A stretch of 64,000 nucleotides of DNA from the NCBI GenBank assembly GCA_037951105.1, contig JBAMJV010001287.1, forward strand, positions 1 to 64,000. Reading direction: 5' to 3'. The notes below the pieces were generated by a model. The model was not told the origin of the DNA. It was given only the letters and a program-made list of their open reading frames with translations, and ran no database searches. The DNA is from Echinarachnius parma. Its lineage: Eukaryota; Echinodermata; Echinoidea; Clypeasteroida; Echinarachniidae. The translations under genes were made by a program, and so were the position numbers. Of this stretch, positions 10,555 to 64,000 are shown piece by piece. Numbering within the stretch: the first letter of the stretch is position 1; the number at the start of each line of letters is the position of its first letter.

Positions 10555-10985
10555 ATGTACCCCCCCCCCCCCAACCTTTAAAAACTTTATTAAAAGGGAC
10601 CACCAGGCAAAGAACAACACATTATATGTTTTGGTACCGTTTTTTTATATCAAATAGATTTTGCAAAGGGTTGTGTAATTCATAAACAAAGCAATTAATT
10701 TCCACCACTTACGGAACCACTACCATTTCCTGGTTCCATACGGGCCAACCATTTGCGAGTGCGCCCATGCTATTCACGCGTACGTTTGTAGACAATAGAT
10801 TCCCGGGCGATTCGTTTGCTCTGCACACATTAGTCTTTGCAATTCAGACTGCATGAACGCATGCTTTAGAACTTTGAACTTGTTGATGGAATGGAATACC
10901 AAAGATGTTACCTTTCTTTAATAAGAATATTATTTTTGGGTGGTGGTACCTTTTAAACCTGCATGTTCAGGACCGGTCCTGCAAC
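10555..10985. other. Insertion-like segment between tail copies
   Basis: It begins with a poly(C) run and AAAGGGACCACCAGGC and ends near TGGTGGTACCTTTTAAAC, hinting at a degenerate TIR element (GGTACCACCACC-like ends). No ORF is convincing. Confidence 0.35.
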
Positions 10986-10989
10986 AATT

Positions 10990-11075
10990 AGTCTACTTGC
11001 AGATCTTCCAGACCTCATTCAAAGAAGTTATCACAAAGCAGGGCCCATTGCATGATCTGCCACTATGAAGTAATA
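10990..11075 (+). pseudogene. Copy 3 of the gene 1 terminal-exon tail
   Basis: It matches GATCTTCCAGACCTCATTCA, AGAAGTTA and TGCCACTATGAAGTAA of copy 1. Frame and spacing are broken. Confidence 0.55.
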
Positions 11076-12459
11076 GATTTAAGATTTGGGATTAGTAATA
11101 GGGTTGCAGGTTGTGGGGCTGTAAACATGGTCAATTTTGGAATCGGGGGAAAATGGAAGTCTTAGGCATCATCTACTAGACCACATGTGACATCTATAGA
11201 CCAAATGGGTATACTATAGATAGGCCAAATAAACACAACCTGCAATTTATTTAAGGGTTTATTGCCAGTTGGTTTGAACTCCATTGGGTGTATGCATTCA
11301 AACAGAGAATCTATGATTCAAAGCATACATTGACTCTATCGGCTTGAGTTGACATGAATCTTGATTGTATATCTGTAATTAAAATCAAGTTGTATATAAT
11401 TGAAATTGTGCCCCGACATGTAAGTCTAATGTCCAATGTTTGGCAATTAGTACTTGGTGGAATTAACATGGAGAAAGGTAATATAGCTAGACATTCATGC
11501 TCAATCAAGCGATGCTGTACAATATATTGAACCATATGTCACAACTCATCATTATTACATTCCTATATTCATGTTATTTAATGTAGTTGTGTAGTTGTCA
11601 GTATAAATGTGACCAGCTATAGCAAAAACCTGGCACTTGTCGGTAAAATCAAAATGTAGATTTTCATACCGCTAGAAAGGCCTCATCACAAGCTTTCATT
11701 TGATCCTTTGTTCTAACTAATTGGTCAATAATTGGTGAAGATATGATTGTTTTAATTTTACAATCATAGGTCTTTTACACACATTGTGTGAACTTAAAAA
11801 GCCCATGCATTCTTCAAAACATGAATTACCGACAAGTGCCGGGTTTTGCTAAAGCCGGTCACAAATGTCAAAACTTTCCTTACTGTGCCATTGGGCATAT
11901 TTGTTGTTGACTATCTTTCCTACCATATTATGTACAACGAGGCCATTTCAAACCATGTACTATTTTAAAAGTACAATATGAAAGGTGACTCTACATTGGT
12001 TAGTATGGAGAAGTGTATTATTTTGTTCTTCATGATATATGTTTCCGGATAAATGTATTCTGACTGTTTGTATGTGCTGTATGTTTTCAATTTTGTGTTA
12101 AATGTAATTGTACTAAGAGTATCCTATAACATCATGGAATGTAAGTGTTATTTTTATATACCGTATTTCTTGTTTGTATTCTAACCAGGTGATGGTATAG
12201 TTCTACTAAAGTGTAATTTGTGTTTCTTTTCATAACGATCATATTTTGCTGCTATTGAAAGTATCTGTAAATTTATCAATGTTCATTCTTTAGCCGCAGT
12301 CCCATCTCCCCTTTAAAAGGGCCATGTGAAGCAAATTCAGAGATTATTATTTGTATTATTTGTAAACACCTCATAATCCTCAGGCCTTGTAAAGCCATGG
12401 AATGGCCAAGCAATGTTTCATTGCATTTCATGAAAATGCATGGGATTATATGTACGTAC

Positions 12460-12896
12460 TCAGGTCGAAGAAACAGTTGAAAATTAGTTGCCAAATGGTG
12501 CCAGTTGATACCAGTTGGCCAACTGGTTACAATATGGAAATTGGTACACTGGAATCAATTGGAATCAACTGGAACAACCAGTAAGAATCCAGTAAGAATC
12601 CAGTAAGGCTGACCAGTAAGAAAACCAGTTGAAACCAATATAAAACCATTAAGAAACCAGTAGTGGGATTAACCTGTACATGGAGACCAGTTAAAGTAGT
12701 TGGTTTCAACTGGTATTTTGAATTGGTTTCAACTGGTATTTCTATTGGTTTTAACTGGTCTGCTGCATCTATCCATTTATCTTTACTGGGAACAGGGAAT
12801 GTTAACTGCTACCGCTTGATGCCAGTTGAAACCAGTAAAAACCAGTTGAATTTCCAACTGGTTTCAACTGGTTTCAACTGTTTTTTCGACCTGGGT
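12460..12896. repeat. Foldback array of CCAGTTGAAACCAGTT motifs
   Basis: The outer arms (CTCAGGTCGAAGAAACAGTT at about 12460; AACTGTTTTTTCGACCTGGG at about 12876) are inverted. The interior holds many copies of CAGTTGAAACCAG on one side and the reverse CTGGTTTCAACTGG on the other, so it could fold into a long imperfect hairpin. ORFs here are repeat translations. Confidence 0.75.
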
Positions 12897-13477
12897 ACAT
12901 AGATCTTATGGCAAGACTTTACAGGAATGTGAGACTGCAACATTTCTTGTATTCGGTAGAAACTTTACCGCCTGTTTATAAACATAACTATTAACTCCTG
13001 TCATTCTTTGTTTATAAACAAACTATTAACTCCTGTCATTCTTTGTTTGTGTATAATGGGTATTGACTTATTTATAAATAATTGGTTTATAACATATTAG
13101 ATAAAAGTTTGATGTAAAGAAAGACAACAAAAATAGGTTTCCTGGTGAAACAGTTATTCAGTGTTTGATGAAAATTATGTGTTTTTTGTTTGTCTATATA
13201 TACCTTTTGAAGTTATATTGATGATAATCAATGTTTTTATATCAATACTGTGAATGAAATGTTTTCATGTGCAATAGTACAATTCACATTTGTATTACCT
13301 ACATGTACGTGTCACACTTGCACTGTATATATGTACATTTTTGAGAGGATATTGCCACTATTATGAGTAAATTATTATTGTTGTACTCTTATTTATGGTG
13401 ACAGTGCTGGATATTCTGATTTAAAAAAAAAAAATTATGAAAAAAAAAGAAGAAAATTAATGGAAAGTTATGTACGA

Positions 13478-13605
13478 AATTAAAGGACTGGAGTTTTCAA
13501 TCCTTGCACGATCTTCATCAGAAGCTAAAATGGCTTCCGATGAAATAATAATTATTTTAGTTTCTGATGAAGACTCCGCTAGGCTTGAAAGCTAATGCAG
13601 GCCCT
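13478..13605. mobile_element. Small TIR element, ~125 bp
   Basis: AGGACTGGAGTTTTC through CTTCATCAGAAGCTAAAAT is inverted to ATTTTAGTTTCTGATGAAG through AAGGCTTG-like and GGCCCTTAA sequence. The outer parts are degenerate. It is non-coding. Confidence 0.5.
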
Positions 13606-14159
13606 TAATTGACTTTTTTTATGAACTGAAATACTGAAAAGGAAAATTTCTCTCGGAATTTTAGCTGTGAATGTATAAACAAATATGTATGATGGCAGAA
13701 AATATTGCTTGAAATTGTTTTAATGTTGTCATTGTGACTTGTATATAGCCTAATCCGCTTTTAAAGATACACTTGATAATAATGTAAGGAAGCTAGAATT
13801 ATAATACAGATGTGTTTGATACTGGGTTGAAATGATACTATTTGAAATCTGAAATAAAATATTGTAAACTGAACATAGAATATTTTGGAATAACATCAAA
13901 TTATAAATATATCTATGATATAAAATTAGATAAACTGTATTTCAAATTAAATGAGAGCTTATTTTATATTTTTGTGCCTTTTCTACAAATCTACTTTAAT
14001 AATATCTGTAAATTGCCTACAAATGTTGATTTTCTTTCTTGTTGTTTGTCATGAACACACACGCACTTGTAATTCTAATATGACACTGAACGAATACAAA
14101 ATAACTTCTTTTGATTATATCATTTTCCAATAAAGACGTACTAACGTATTATATTTGTT

Positions 14160-14905
14160 TTATCATTACGCTTTGTCAACTTAGATTTTTGAATTGTTCT
14201 GCGCTTGCAGAATTAGAAATAACCTATAAAACACTTGACCAATAAAACACTTGACCAATCATATGGAGCCTCTTTAAACACTCTTCTGTCGCTCTGTATT
14301 CTTCCTTTATAGCCCGGTCACATATCAACGGATTGCGCAAACGGATGTCAAACGGAGAGCTAAATTTTCCTTCCGTTCTATACGTTTCTTGTCCGTTCCT
14401 TGTCCGGTGATGTACGTTGTTCTATTGTTTGTACATGAAGCAATGGAGACGACTTTCATCACCGGATAATTTAATTTCGCAAATTTTCTATTCGTTGGGC
14501 ATATGTTTCCGATATCCGTTAATATCTGACCGGGCCATTAATAGCTTGGTCCATAACTGCTTGACCCAGTTCACAGTATTAAGAACTTTTTTTCTTTCAC
14601 ACTTTCAGTACTAAGGTTTAATGAATAGTTCATATTTTTGTAACCTCTAACGTTTTTAATGTCCACATAATCAACTGCATATATGATATGTATTTTTGTA
14701 AATATAATATCTGTATTTTACTTCTGGTATGATATATTACTGTACTGTGCAACGTATGGAATAAAATGCATCCTTTTTAAAGGCTACTACATGTACTGTA
14801 TTTTAATTTGTGGTAAGCCCATATCATATACCTTGCAAAAGGGCAGGAGGACGATTGAAGATATTGAGAATAGATCATTTTGATGATTAAGGTAGTGATA
14901 GTTGG
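14160..14905. other. AT-rich intergenic stretch
   Basis: No gene is supported. It includes a duplicated AAAACACTTGACCAAT (about 14229-14260) and a pair of GTCCGTT/AACGGA-like arms (about 14290-14540) around which a degenerate TIR element may lie. Confidence 0.35.
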
Positions 14906-14906
14906 T

Positions 14907-15060
14907 GTTGATGATGATGATGATGATGGTGGTGATGGTGATGTGATGCTGCTGATGATGATGATGATGCTGATGATGATGATGATGACGACGACGACAA
15001 CGATGACGGTGGTAGTGGTAGTGATGATGATGATGGCAATGCTTTAATCAACTCGGATGA
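14907..15060 (+). repeat. GAT/GACGAC microsatellite
   Basis: Imperfect GAT repeats grading into GACGAC and GGTGGTAGT. Short and interrupted, no coding evidence. Confidence 0.85.
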
Positions 15061-15247
15061 TAACTATGATGGTGAGGAGGAGGATAATGTCCGGGGGATA
15101 ATGATTTAAAATCGATAGCGATGTTAAGGATAATTATCTACATAAGATAATTCACCTACTTAACTATACGTGACAGACATGCTACAAATTATCTGGATAA
15201 TTGGCCCGTGTGTGACACCGCCTATCAACCCCAGGTGTGACCGCGTT

Positions 15248-15350
15248 TGTGTGTGAGGGGGGGGGGGGGGGGGGATGCAAAGTCCAACACTGGGGACAAC
15301 AGGTCTCCCTATCTCCCGTAACTTTGCCCCGGGGGGGGGGGGGGGGGGGT
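15248..15350 (+). repeat. Two poly(G) tracts
   Basis: Long G runs at about 15248-15274 and 15331-15348, separated by a unique stretch containing ACAGGTCTCCC. Homopurine tracts of this length recur throughout the window. Confidence 0.9.
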
Positions 15351-15354
15351 ACTC

Positions 15355-15840
15355 ACGTTATATATTACCCTTCATAACGCCATATCATAAGTAATACAAC
15401 GAATATACCCATACAATAATATTGAAACAATTGGCAATTTTCCGATGTGAAAATGCTAAAATGTTCAAGCCTCGCTCCGCTCGCTCGCATACATAATATT
15501 TCACAACCTCGGGTGTTTATACATATACCCTCAATAACGCCATATCATAAGTAATAAAACGCGTTATACCCATACATAATATTTCACAACCTCGGGTGTT
15601 TATATATTACCCTTAATAACGCCATATCATAAGTAATTAAACGAATATACCCATATATAATATTTCACAACCTCGGGTGTTTTATATATTACCCTTCATA
15701 ACGCCATTATCATAAGTAATTCAACGAATATATTATATATACCCATACAATAATATTGAAACAAATGGCATTTTCCGATGAGAAATTGCTAAAATTTTCA
15801 AGCTCGCCCGCTCGCTCGCATTATTCATATTTATGCAAAT
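15355..15840. repeat. Tandem array with CATAACGCCATATCATAAGT core
   Basis: Four copies of the core start near 15371, 15534, 15613 and 15695. They are linked by AATATTTCACAACCTCGGGTG and flanked by two copies of a block with AAATGCTAAAAT and CGCTCGCTCGCA. This is a tandem, partly nested repeat of unknown origin. Confidence 0.75.
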
Positions 15841-16855
15841 TACCTACCATACATGATGGTAGTAGTAAGAAGAAGGGACAAGGTCATAAATGAGGATATC
15901 AGTCGACGGGCACTGCGTGCGGTAGAGGCTTCTTTAATATGCGGAACTGATATTCATGATCGAGTTACGCTCTGCGCAACAAACATATGAGGTGTTAAAT
16001 AGAAATGAGCATAACTTTCGCCATTTCTTCTCAGATTTCGATGAATTTCCATGGTCACGTGAATGAAAGCGTACAGTCAATGTTTGCTCATAACGTATTC
16101 GTTATAGATAATAAGGCAGATAAAATAGTGAAAATCTAAGCTTATTATTACCTTAATATTGTAATATTTTCAACGAGTTTGCCGGACCATCAAAAAGTGC
16201 CATTAAAAAGTCGTGCATCAATTCGTTGAAGTATGTTATTCATTTGTATGGTTATATTCTTATACAAAATGAGCACGTTTATACATTTTGATATTTAGAC
16301 GAGTCAAGACGTCGAAAATAATGACCACACTCTATATTTTGTATACAAAATTGTGCAAGTCAAGCAATAAAGCATCCTGATTGGTCAATACATGATTGGT
16401 GCTATGTCGTCATAGTTTGGTCAAGAGTATATCTTGCAATCAGCGTCATACGTTCGCGAGGCACGCTTGATCACTGTTCCGCTTCAGTAAACAACAAAGC
16501 CATCCGATCTTCTTTCAGGATCTACTCGACCAATCAGCTGCCTTTACGTCATCAGCTGGGCGGGCCTTGCGCCAAAGGTCGTACAAATTGGGACCACTAC
16601 ATTTTCGATTTCGGTTGTTTTTAATGTGGTAATTTTTACATGAAAACCATTGTGCATCAAATTGAATTTGGGTTGTGCGTAATGCCAGAAATCCAAATTA
16701 GAATTATTCGGCAAAACCTATACAAAGTAAGATTTAGACGGGTCAAGACGTCGTAAAAAGTGACACTAAGACAACATTATTAACCAGGAAGAGACAAAAT
16801 ATGAATAATGTTCATCCAAATATTTCACACCCAAGATAAAAACAAAAAATAGCAT
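15841..16855. other. Unique stretch with promoter-like cluster and direct repeat
   Basis: No ORF is convincing. A ~38-bp direct repeat (TTTAGACGAGTCAAGACGTC at about 16291 and TTTAGACGGGTCAAGACGTC at about 16733) brackets a segment with CCAAT-, CRE- and GC-box-like motifs (16530-16570). Confidence 0.45.
16528..16575 (+). promoter_or_regulatory. CCAAT/CRE/GC-box-like cluster
   Basis: GACCAATCAGC (about 16529), TTACGTCATC (about 16544) and GGGCGGGCC (about 16558) occur within about 40 bp. That combination is typical of TATA-less animal promoters. It lies 2.5 kb upstream of gene 2's leader exon, so it is a candidate promoter for it. The bracketing direct repeat means it could instead belong to a mobile element. 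Confidence 0.3.
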
Positions 16856-17084
16856 ATAATGCATCAGAATAAAGACCATGAATCAGTCTTGCACTTTCTC
16901 AACCATTTTAGCTTGAACGATGCAAGATATAGGTACCTGGGACAAGTTTGTCAAAAGTCTCGCGAAATCTCGTCGCATTCCGATGCCACAAATTCAACTG
17001 AACAGGCAAACGAATATAGTTCCGCGAGATTCACCGATTTGCCTCATTAAGCATTGTTATTAAGAACGCAGTGCCCGTAGACTG

Positions 17085-17295
17085 ATATCATACAGGAAAT
17101 GAAAGATAAAGAATGTAAATGGCAGTCCATCCTTGCAAGACGTAAAGACAACAGATGGACACATAATATAACTAATAGGACACCAAGAACACACACCATA
17201 CGAAGAGGCTGACAGAGTATAGGTGTTGGGTGGATGACATCAGAGAATTCGGAGGTGTATACATGGATCATGGATGCGACAAGCACTGGTGATGA
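17085..17295 (+). pseudogene. Reverse-transcriptase ORF C-terminal relic
   Basis: In one + frame the sequence encodes WQSILARRKDNRWTHNITN and in a second frame RCWVDDIREFGG, linked through a stop and a frameshift. That order (R-x-D-x-R-W, then R-R-W-x-D-D-I) is the usual C-terminal tail of many non-LTR endonuclease/reverse transcriptases. It is dead: stops, frameshift and no catalytic core present. Assignment is by motif memory only. Confidence 0.55.
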
Positions 17296-17364
17296 AGAGG
17301 CCTTCCTTCTGCAGTGGAGAGACATACGCTAGATAGATACCTATTTTTTACTTTTGTGGGGAGG

Positions 17365-17392
17365 TGGGGGGGGGGGGGGGGGAGGGGGTTGG
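17365..17392 (+). repeat. Poly(G) tract
   Basis: An interrupted G run of about 27 bases with no associated gene. Confidence 0.9.
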
Positions 17393-17671
17393 GCGTACAT
17401 CCAGTTAGTGATAAAAACTAGCATCTCATTATCTATTGTCTTGGGTATAAAGTTGGTAACGCGTTTTAAAACATATTGTTTATGAAAAATAAAGTTTGAA
17501 TAAGGTTTATGAGCCAAAGTACCTGATTAATAGCCATGCCACTGCAATGAATTATACAGGGGGAATATGAGTAACTTGCTTAGAGATAATCATCAATCAT
17601 ATCAGCCGATACTTGAAACGAATATGTTATTGTTATTATTGCTTCAAGCTGTACGACAACTTTTTTGACAC

Positions 17672-17970
17672 CGTACATGCATAGGCGTACCCAGGGGGGG
17701 GGGGGGGTTCAACCCCCCCCCCCCTTTGACCAAAAAATGGCTGTTTTGGGGGGGTTGAACCCCCCCCCCCCCCTTTTCAAATTTTAGCCGGTCTCGAGAC
17801 CACTTTTAAGCGGTCTCGACCATCATTAACCTGGTCTCGGCCTCGAAAATTTGCTAAGAATCCCGGTCTCGGGCTCGAAAATGTTGAAACTTCTTGGTCT
17901 CGGCTTCGAAAATTTTCCAAAATAACCCCTCCCCCTTGAAAAAAATCCTGGATACGCCACTGCGTACATG
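17672..17970. mobile_element. hAT-like MITE with 8-bp target-site duplication
   Basis: The element runs 17680-17962. It starts CATAGGCGTACCCAGG and ends CCTGGATACGCCACTG, imperfect terminal inverted repeats of the CAGTGGCGTA type. It is flanked on both sides by CGTACATG (17672-17679 and 17963-17970), a perfect 8-bp duplication. Eight-bp duplications are characteristic of hAT-type transposition. Inside are G and C homopolymers and a triple GGTCTCG(A/G) block. It is non-coding. Confidence 0.85.
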
Positions 17971-18156
17971 TATATGATAAGTTATGCGGCAGCGGCGTTC
18001 AAGTGGAAAATTAATAAAGTATTTAGTCTCATATGTGTGTTTTTTCCCCTTTGAAAATAGATTAATAGTGCAGTTCACATTATGAAATTGTTTCCGAATA
18101 ATACAATGTGAACAATAGACAGAGGCATTGTCAGGATAAACCCAGACCGGGTGTGA

Positions 18157-18182
18157 AATAGGGGGGGGGGGGGGGGGGGGAG
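18157..18182 (+). repeat. Poly(G) tract
   Basis: A G run of more than 20 bases; minus-strand Pro-rich ORFs here are artefacts of it. Confidence 0.9.
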
Positions 18183-18526
18183 AGATGGCAACTTGGGAAG
18201 TAACGCTTCCATGATCGAGGGGGTAAAGGAGTGTGGATAAAACCATTATACATCTGCTTTATTGTGTAAATATATACCTTTTCTTGACTTTGCCCTTCAT
18301 AGGGTGTAGGGGAAATACATAACTGTGTACAGGGAAGCACCCCCATCACCCTCCCTCCCCCGCCAATCCCATTTTGCTATGCCTCTGATAAACGTGATGG
18401 TATTTTGTAGTTCGCAATTAATGTTATTAAAATTAGTCTGTGAAAAGTGTCGGGATGAGAAGGACGTATTTTTTAGAGGAACATTTTCTGCAGAAAATGC
18501 GTCATGGTAAGATAGTACATTATACC

Positions 18527-18740
<214 letters not shown>

Positions 18741-18755
18741 CATGCCACTACTTCT

Positions 18756-18915
18756 GATAATAATAATAATGATAATAGACAAAATTGTAAATAATAATAT
18801 CAACAATACTTATACTAACAATAATAATAATAATACTGATGATAACAATAATAATAATAATACTGATAATAACGATAATAATAATAATACTGATAATAAT
18901 AAAAATGATAATGAA
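18756..18915 (+). repeat. AAT/GATAAT-rich microsatellite
   Basis: Imperfect AAT repeats with ACTGATAATAA-type units. It immediately follows the CTA/CTG tract and lies about 140 bp upstream of gene 2's leader exon. Confidence 0.85.
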
Positions 18916-19057
18916 CAAACAAAACAAACTTCAAACAAACTTTACTGTATAACGTTGCTACTTCTACAATTATACTCGTTACTAAGGCTTAGTGAGAACA
19001 AAACATCTTTGGTATACAGTATTTGAGTGTTTTTCTACCGTATTCTTTCTCTTCCAG

Positions 19058-61466
<42,409 letters not shown>

Positions 61467-61671
61467 CAGCCTATTACAATGTTTGCAGACAGCGACGTCA
61501 AGATATTGCAAACAAAAATTGCTAAAAGGTTCCATGACACACACATGCATGTTGATTTCTGTTTATTTACATGAGTGTACACATGATGTATTTGTAAATA
61601 ATTGTTTGATCGTAATAACGTTTTGTATATTTGTATCATTGTGTTAATAAGTTGTGTAAGAAAATACAAGA

Positions 61672-61836
61672 CTAAAAGAATAGTGCAGTTTTGGTTTAGA
61701 GGGCGCTTCAAATAATAATTGTGTGTGAGGTAATGAACAACTAAGTATACAATCTTAAAAAGCACACAATTTTAATGACAGAATCTACTTTGTTGAATCA
61801 AAGTCGGTTCGGAAATGGCTAAAATTTCCACTAATA
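61672..61836 (+). mobile_element. MITE family A, left half interrupted by foldback
   Basis: GTGCAGTTTTGGTTTAG, AGGGCGCTTC and GTCGGTTCGGAAATGGC follow the family. It stops at the foldback element; the right half is at 63108-63466. Confidence 0.72.
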
Positions 61837-63107
61837 AACCCCTCACAAAAAATTCCGAAATTCAAGTTTGAGCGTTCATCTCTCCTATAACTTTATAACC
61901 GTTCATAAAGCTTGTATTCTCCCCTTTAGGTTGATATGACATTTGTTTTGAATAGGTTATCATGAAATGTTCATGACATCCGAACATGGGGCAAAGTTAA
62001 AATTGGAATGTTGCAAATTACAGTAATATTGTCACCAGCGTCCCCTCCTTTGTTTGGGAGAATAAAATGTCTAAATGATGTTAAGACGGTCATGCATGAA
62101 TGTCAATGGCGAATTGTCATTTTCTTTGGAAGATGAAATGTGTCTCTATGATTTTGAGGGGGTGCAGTAACGTTTTTGTATGTTGTTAGGAAGATGTATT
62201 GTGTTTTATTGACTGATTGAGAAATTATTATGTTTGATTTGTACAAATATTGTTGCAAAAATTCCGCAATTCAAGTTTGAGCGTTCATATCTCTCATACT
62301 TCTTTGTTAACGTTCATAAATTTGTTATCATTGGAAAGCTTGTTTCACCCCTTTACATTGGTATGACATTTGTTATAGATATATTTTATCATGGAATGTG
62401 CATTACACCCGAATACGGGGCAAAGTCAAAAGTGACACGTTGCAAAATGCATCGATATTATCAATATGTTTTTATCATGTAATCGAGAGAATAAGTGATG
62501 TTTTGAATGATGTTGAGGCGGTCATGCATGATGTCAATGGTGTATTAGCATTTCCCCTGGAGGATGCAGTGATTTTGAAGTGGTCATGAATACACTAATT
62601 TGGACAATGAAAAGTGACGTTTGTACTGTATTTGTGGTGGATTTTGTGTAAACTTGGAAAACTGACAAACTTGCGGCAACAATCTGTATATAACTAGTCA
62701 AACATAATGATAATTTCTCAATCAGTCAATAAAACACATTACATCTTCATAGAAACATACACACACGTTATTGCATTACCTCAAATTCATAAAGACACAT
62801 TTCATCCTCCAAAGAAAATGATAATTCGCCATTCACATTCACGCATGACCGACTTATCATCATTCAGGACACTTTATTCTCCCAGAGGGTAAATTGTTGA
62901 CAATTTTGCAACATTTCACTTTTGACTTTACCCCATATTCGGGTGGCATTCACATTTCATGATAAAATATTCATAACAAATGTCATATCAATGTAAAAGG
63001 GAGAATACAAGCTTTCCAATGATACCACATTCATGAACGGTAATAAAGTAATAGGAGAGAAATGAACGCTCAAACTTGAATTGCGGAACTTTTTGTAAGG
63101 GGTTTAT
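61837..63107. mobile_element. 1.27-kb foldback element with ~190-bp inverted ends
   Basis: The left end (AAACCCCTCACAAAAAATTCC, CAAGTTTGAGCGTTCAT) is inverted at the right (ATGAACGCTCAAACTTGAAT to AAGGGGTTTA). A third copy of the arm lies inside in direct orientation with the left (about 62255-62450). No transposase. Confidence 0.85.
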
Positions 63108-63466
63108 ATCTGATTGGTATAAAGGTTGGAGACAAACTTTTATTCCATTTAAGAACATATTTATAAATCCTACTCATTTCTGAAAATATACCAACATTGT
63201 ATTCGAATTGTTTTTGATGATCTCTCTATTGAGTAATTATTTATTCAGAACATCACATTCATATATATTGATTAAAAACTTGTTGAAACTTGAGGTGTCT
63301 ATAGGACACCCTCTATGTGTTAACGGCCGCTTTTTGAATGAAAACGGCCTTGTAACCTAGCCGTGTATATACTTTTCTACCATTCAAGCGGCATTGAGTG
63401 TAAGTTTTAAATGATATCTGACAAGTTTTAGTTACTAAAATTCTATTTGACCAGAACTATACTATC
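63108..63466 (+). mobile_element. MITE family A, right half
   Basis: TTTTTGATGATCTCTCTATTG, GAACATCACATTC, TTGAAACTTGAGGTG and ACTAAAATTCTATTTGACC continue the copy from 61672. It ends at a LINE fragment. Confidence 0.7.
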
Positions 63467-64000
63467 AGCGTCAATGTTGACGGTGACAACATAATTCCTG
63501 TGTCACTTGCTAGGAATCTGGGTGTCCTATTCGACCAACACATCAACATGACAGATCATATATACAGTGTGTGCAGATCAGCGATGGCAGCAATCAGGTG
63601 CATCAGTCAGATCAGAAGTTTCCTGACTAAAAAGACAGCCCTCATTTTGGTCAATGCATTTGTCACCAGTAGACTGGACTCTTGCAACAGCTTGCTGTTT
63701 GGTCTACCGAACACATATTTGCAAAAACTTCAAATGATCCAGAACATTGCAGCACGATTGGTCTCCCGCACTCCACGTTCACACAGCATCACACCTACTC
63801 TCAACGAATTGCACTGGCTCCCAGTTACCAAACGAATCACTTTTCAAACTGATATTACTGACATACAAGGCCCCAACATGGACTCTCACCTTCGTACCTA
63901 GCTTGACATGATGAACCGTACACACCGGGCCGTAACCTCCGCTCCAGCAACCAACTCTTACTAGATGTCCCCAAATGTAACACCTCGATCGTTTTATTGC
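63467..64000 (+). pseudogene. 5'-truncated LINE reverse transcriptase end (CR1/Rex1-like)
   Basis: The frame from 63470 reads VNVDGDNIIPVS, ARNLGVLFDQHINMTDHI, LILVNAFVTSRLDSCNSLLF and NELHWLPVTKRI. These are the standard C-terminal motifs after the RT catalytic core in CR1/Rex1-type LINEs (LGVxxD, RLDYCNxLL, LHWLPV). A stop at 63899 and a frameshift precede RNLRSSNQLLLDVPK in another frame. The catalytic YADD lies upstream and is absent. It continues past the window edge. Confidence 0.85.

Larger units (their letters stand above)
11080..14160 (+). other. T-rich flank, possible long 3' UTR of gene 1
   Basis: No gene is seen. This AT-rich stretch carries several polyadenylation-like hexamers, among them AATAAA at about 13852 and at 14129-14134. 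It also contains a CCAGTTGAAACC foldback (12460-12896) and a small TIR element (13478-13605). Calling it a 3' UTR is inference; transcript data would be needed. Confidence 0.3.

Noticed and set aside
17047-17325. 92-codon minus-strand ORF
   Set aside because: It is antisense to a decayed reverse-transcriptase tail on the + strand, which explains the sequence better.

Overview
This is a eukaryotic window from an AT-rich, repeat-dense animal genome. The (TTAGGG)n-type telomeric motif, spliceosomal introns, discoidin (F5/8 type C) exons, tRNA-derived SINEs, many MITEs and dozens of long poly(G)/poly(C) tracts suggest a marine invertebrate deuterostome. An echinoderm is my first guess, with hemichordate or lancelet as alternatives; this is inference from texture, not a species call.

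Two split genes on the + strand can be rebuilt exon by exon with matching splice phases. Gene 1 (1657-10254; 8 exons, 415 residues, 5' end outside the recognised part) encodes a protein-kinase-like fold. The Gly-rich loop, VxIK lysine, APE and DxWxxG positions can be recognised. The catalytic HRD is Y-L-N and DFG is N-L-S, so it is a predicted pseudokinase. Fragments of its first and last recognised exons are tandemly copied beside it. Gene 2 (19058-61466; 8 recognised exons, about 550 codons) encodes a predicted secreted protein: a hydrophobic leader, an unrecognised N-terminal region, then two discoidin domains. Its leader/body junction is a NAGNAG acceptor, and exon C carries a 57-bp in-frame tandem duplication with a stop codon at the junction.

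Layout: 1-1.66 kb foldback element; 1.66-10.25 kb gene 1 with intronic MITEs, a poly(G) foldback and a 410-bp (GAT)n tract; 10.25-19 kb decayed exon copies, a possible 3' UTR, tandem repeats, a reverse-transcriptase relic and a hAT-like element with an 8-bp target duplication; 19.1-38.9 kb a giant gene 2 intron with MITE chains, a 2.4-kb higher-order minisatellite and two LINEs with long intact ORFs in opposite orientation (28267-32070 minus, 35148-38141 plus); 39-61.5 kb the remaining gene 2 exons between nested elements; 61.5-64 kb a foldback inside a MITE and a truncated LINE.

Most non-coding sequence is transposon-derived. One MITE family (ends TTAAAGGG; inner motif GAGGGCGCT) has at least ten copies. 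Three copies are split by other insertions (a LINE, a hAT-like element and a foldback), giving a relative insertion chronology. No prokaryotic features, CRISPR arrays or convincing functional tRNA/rRNA genes were seen.
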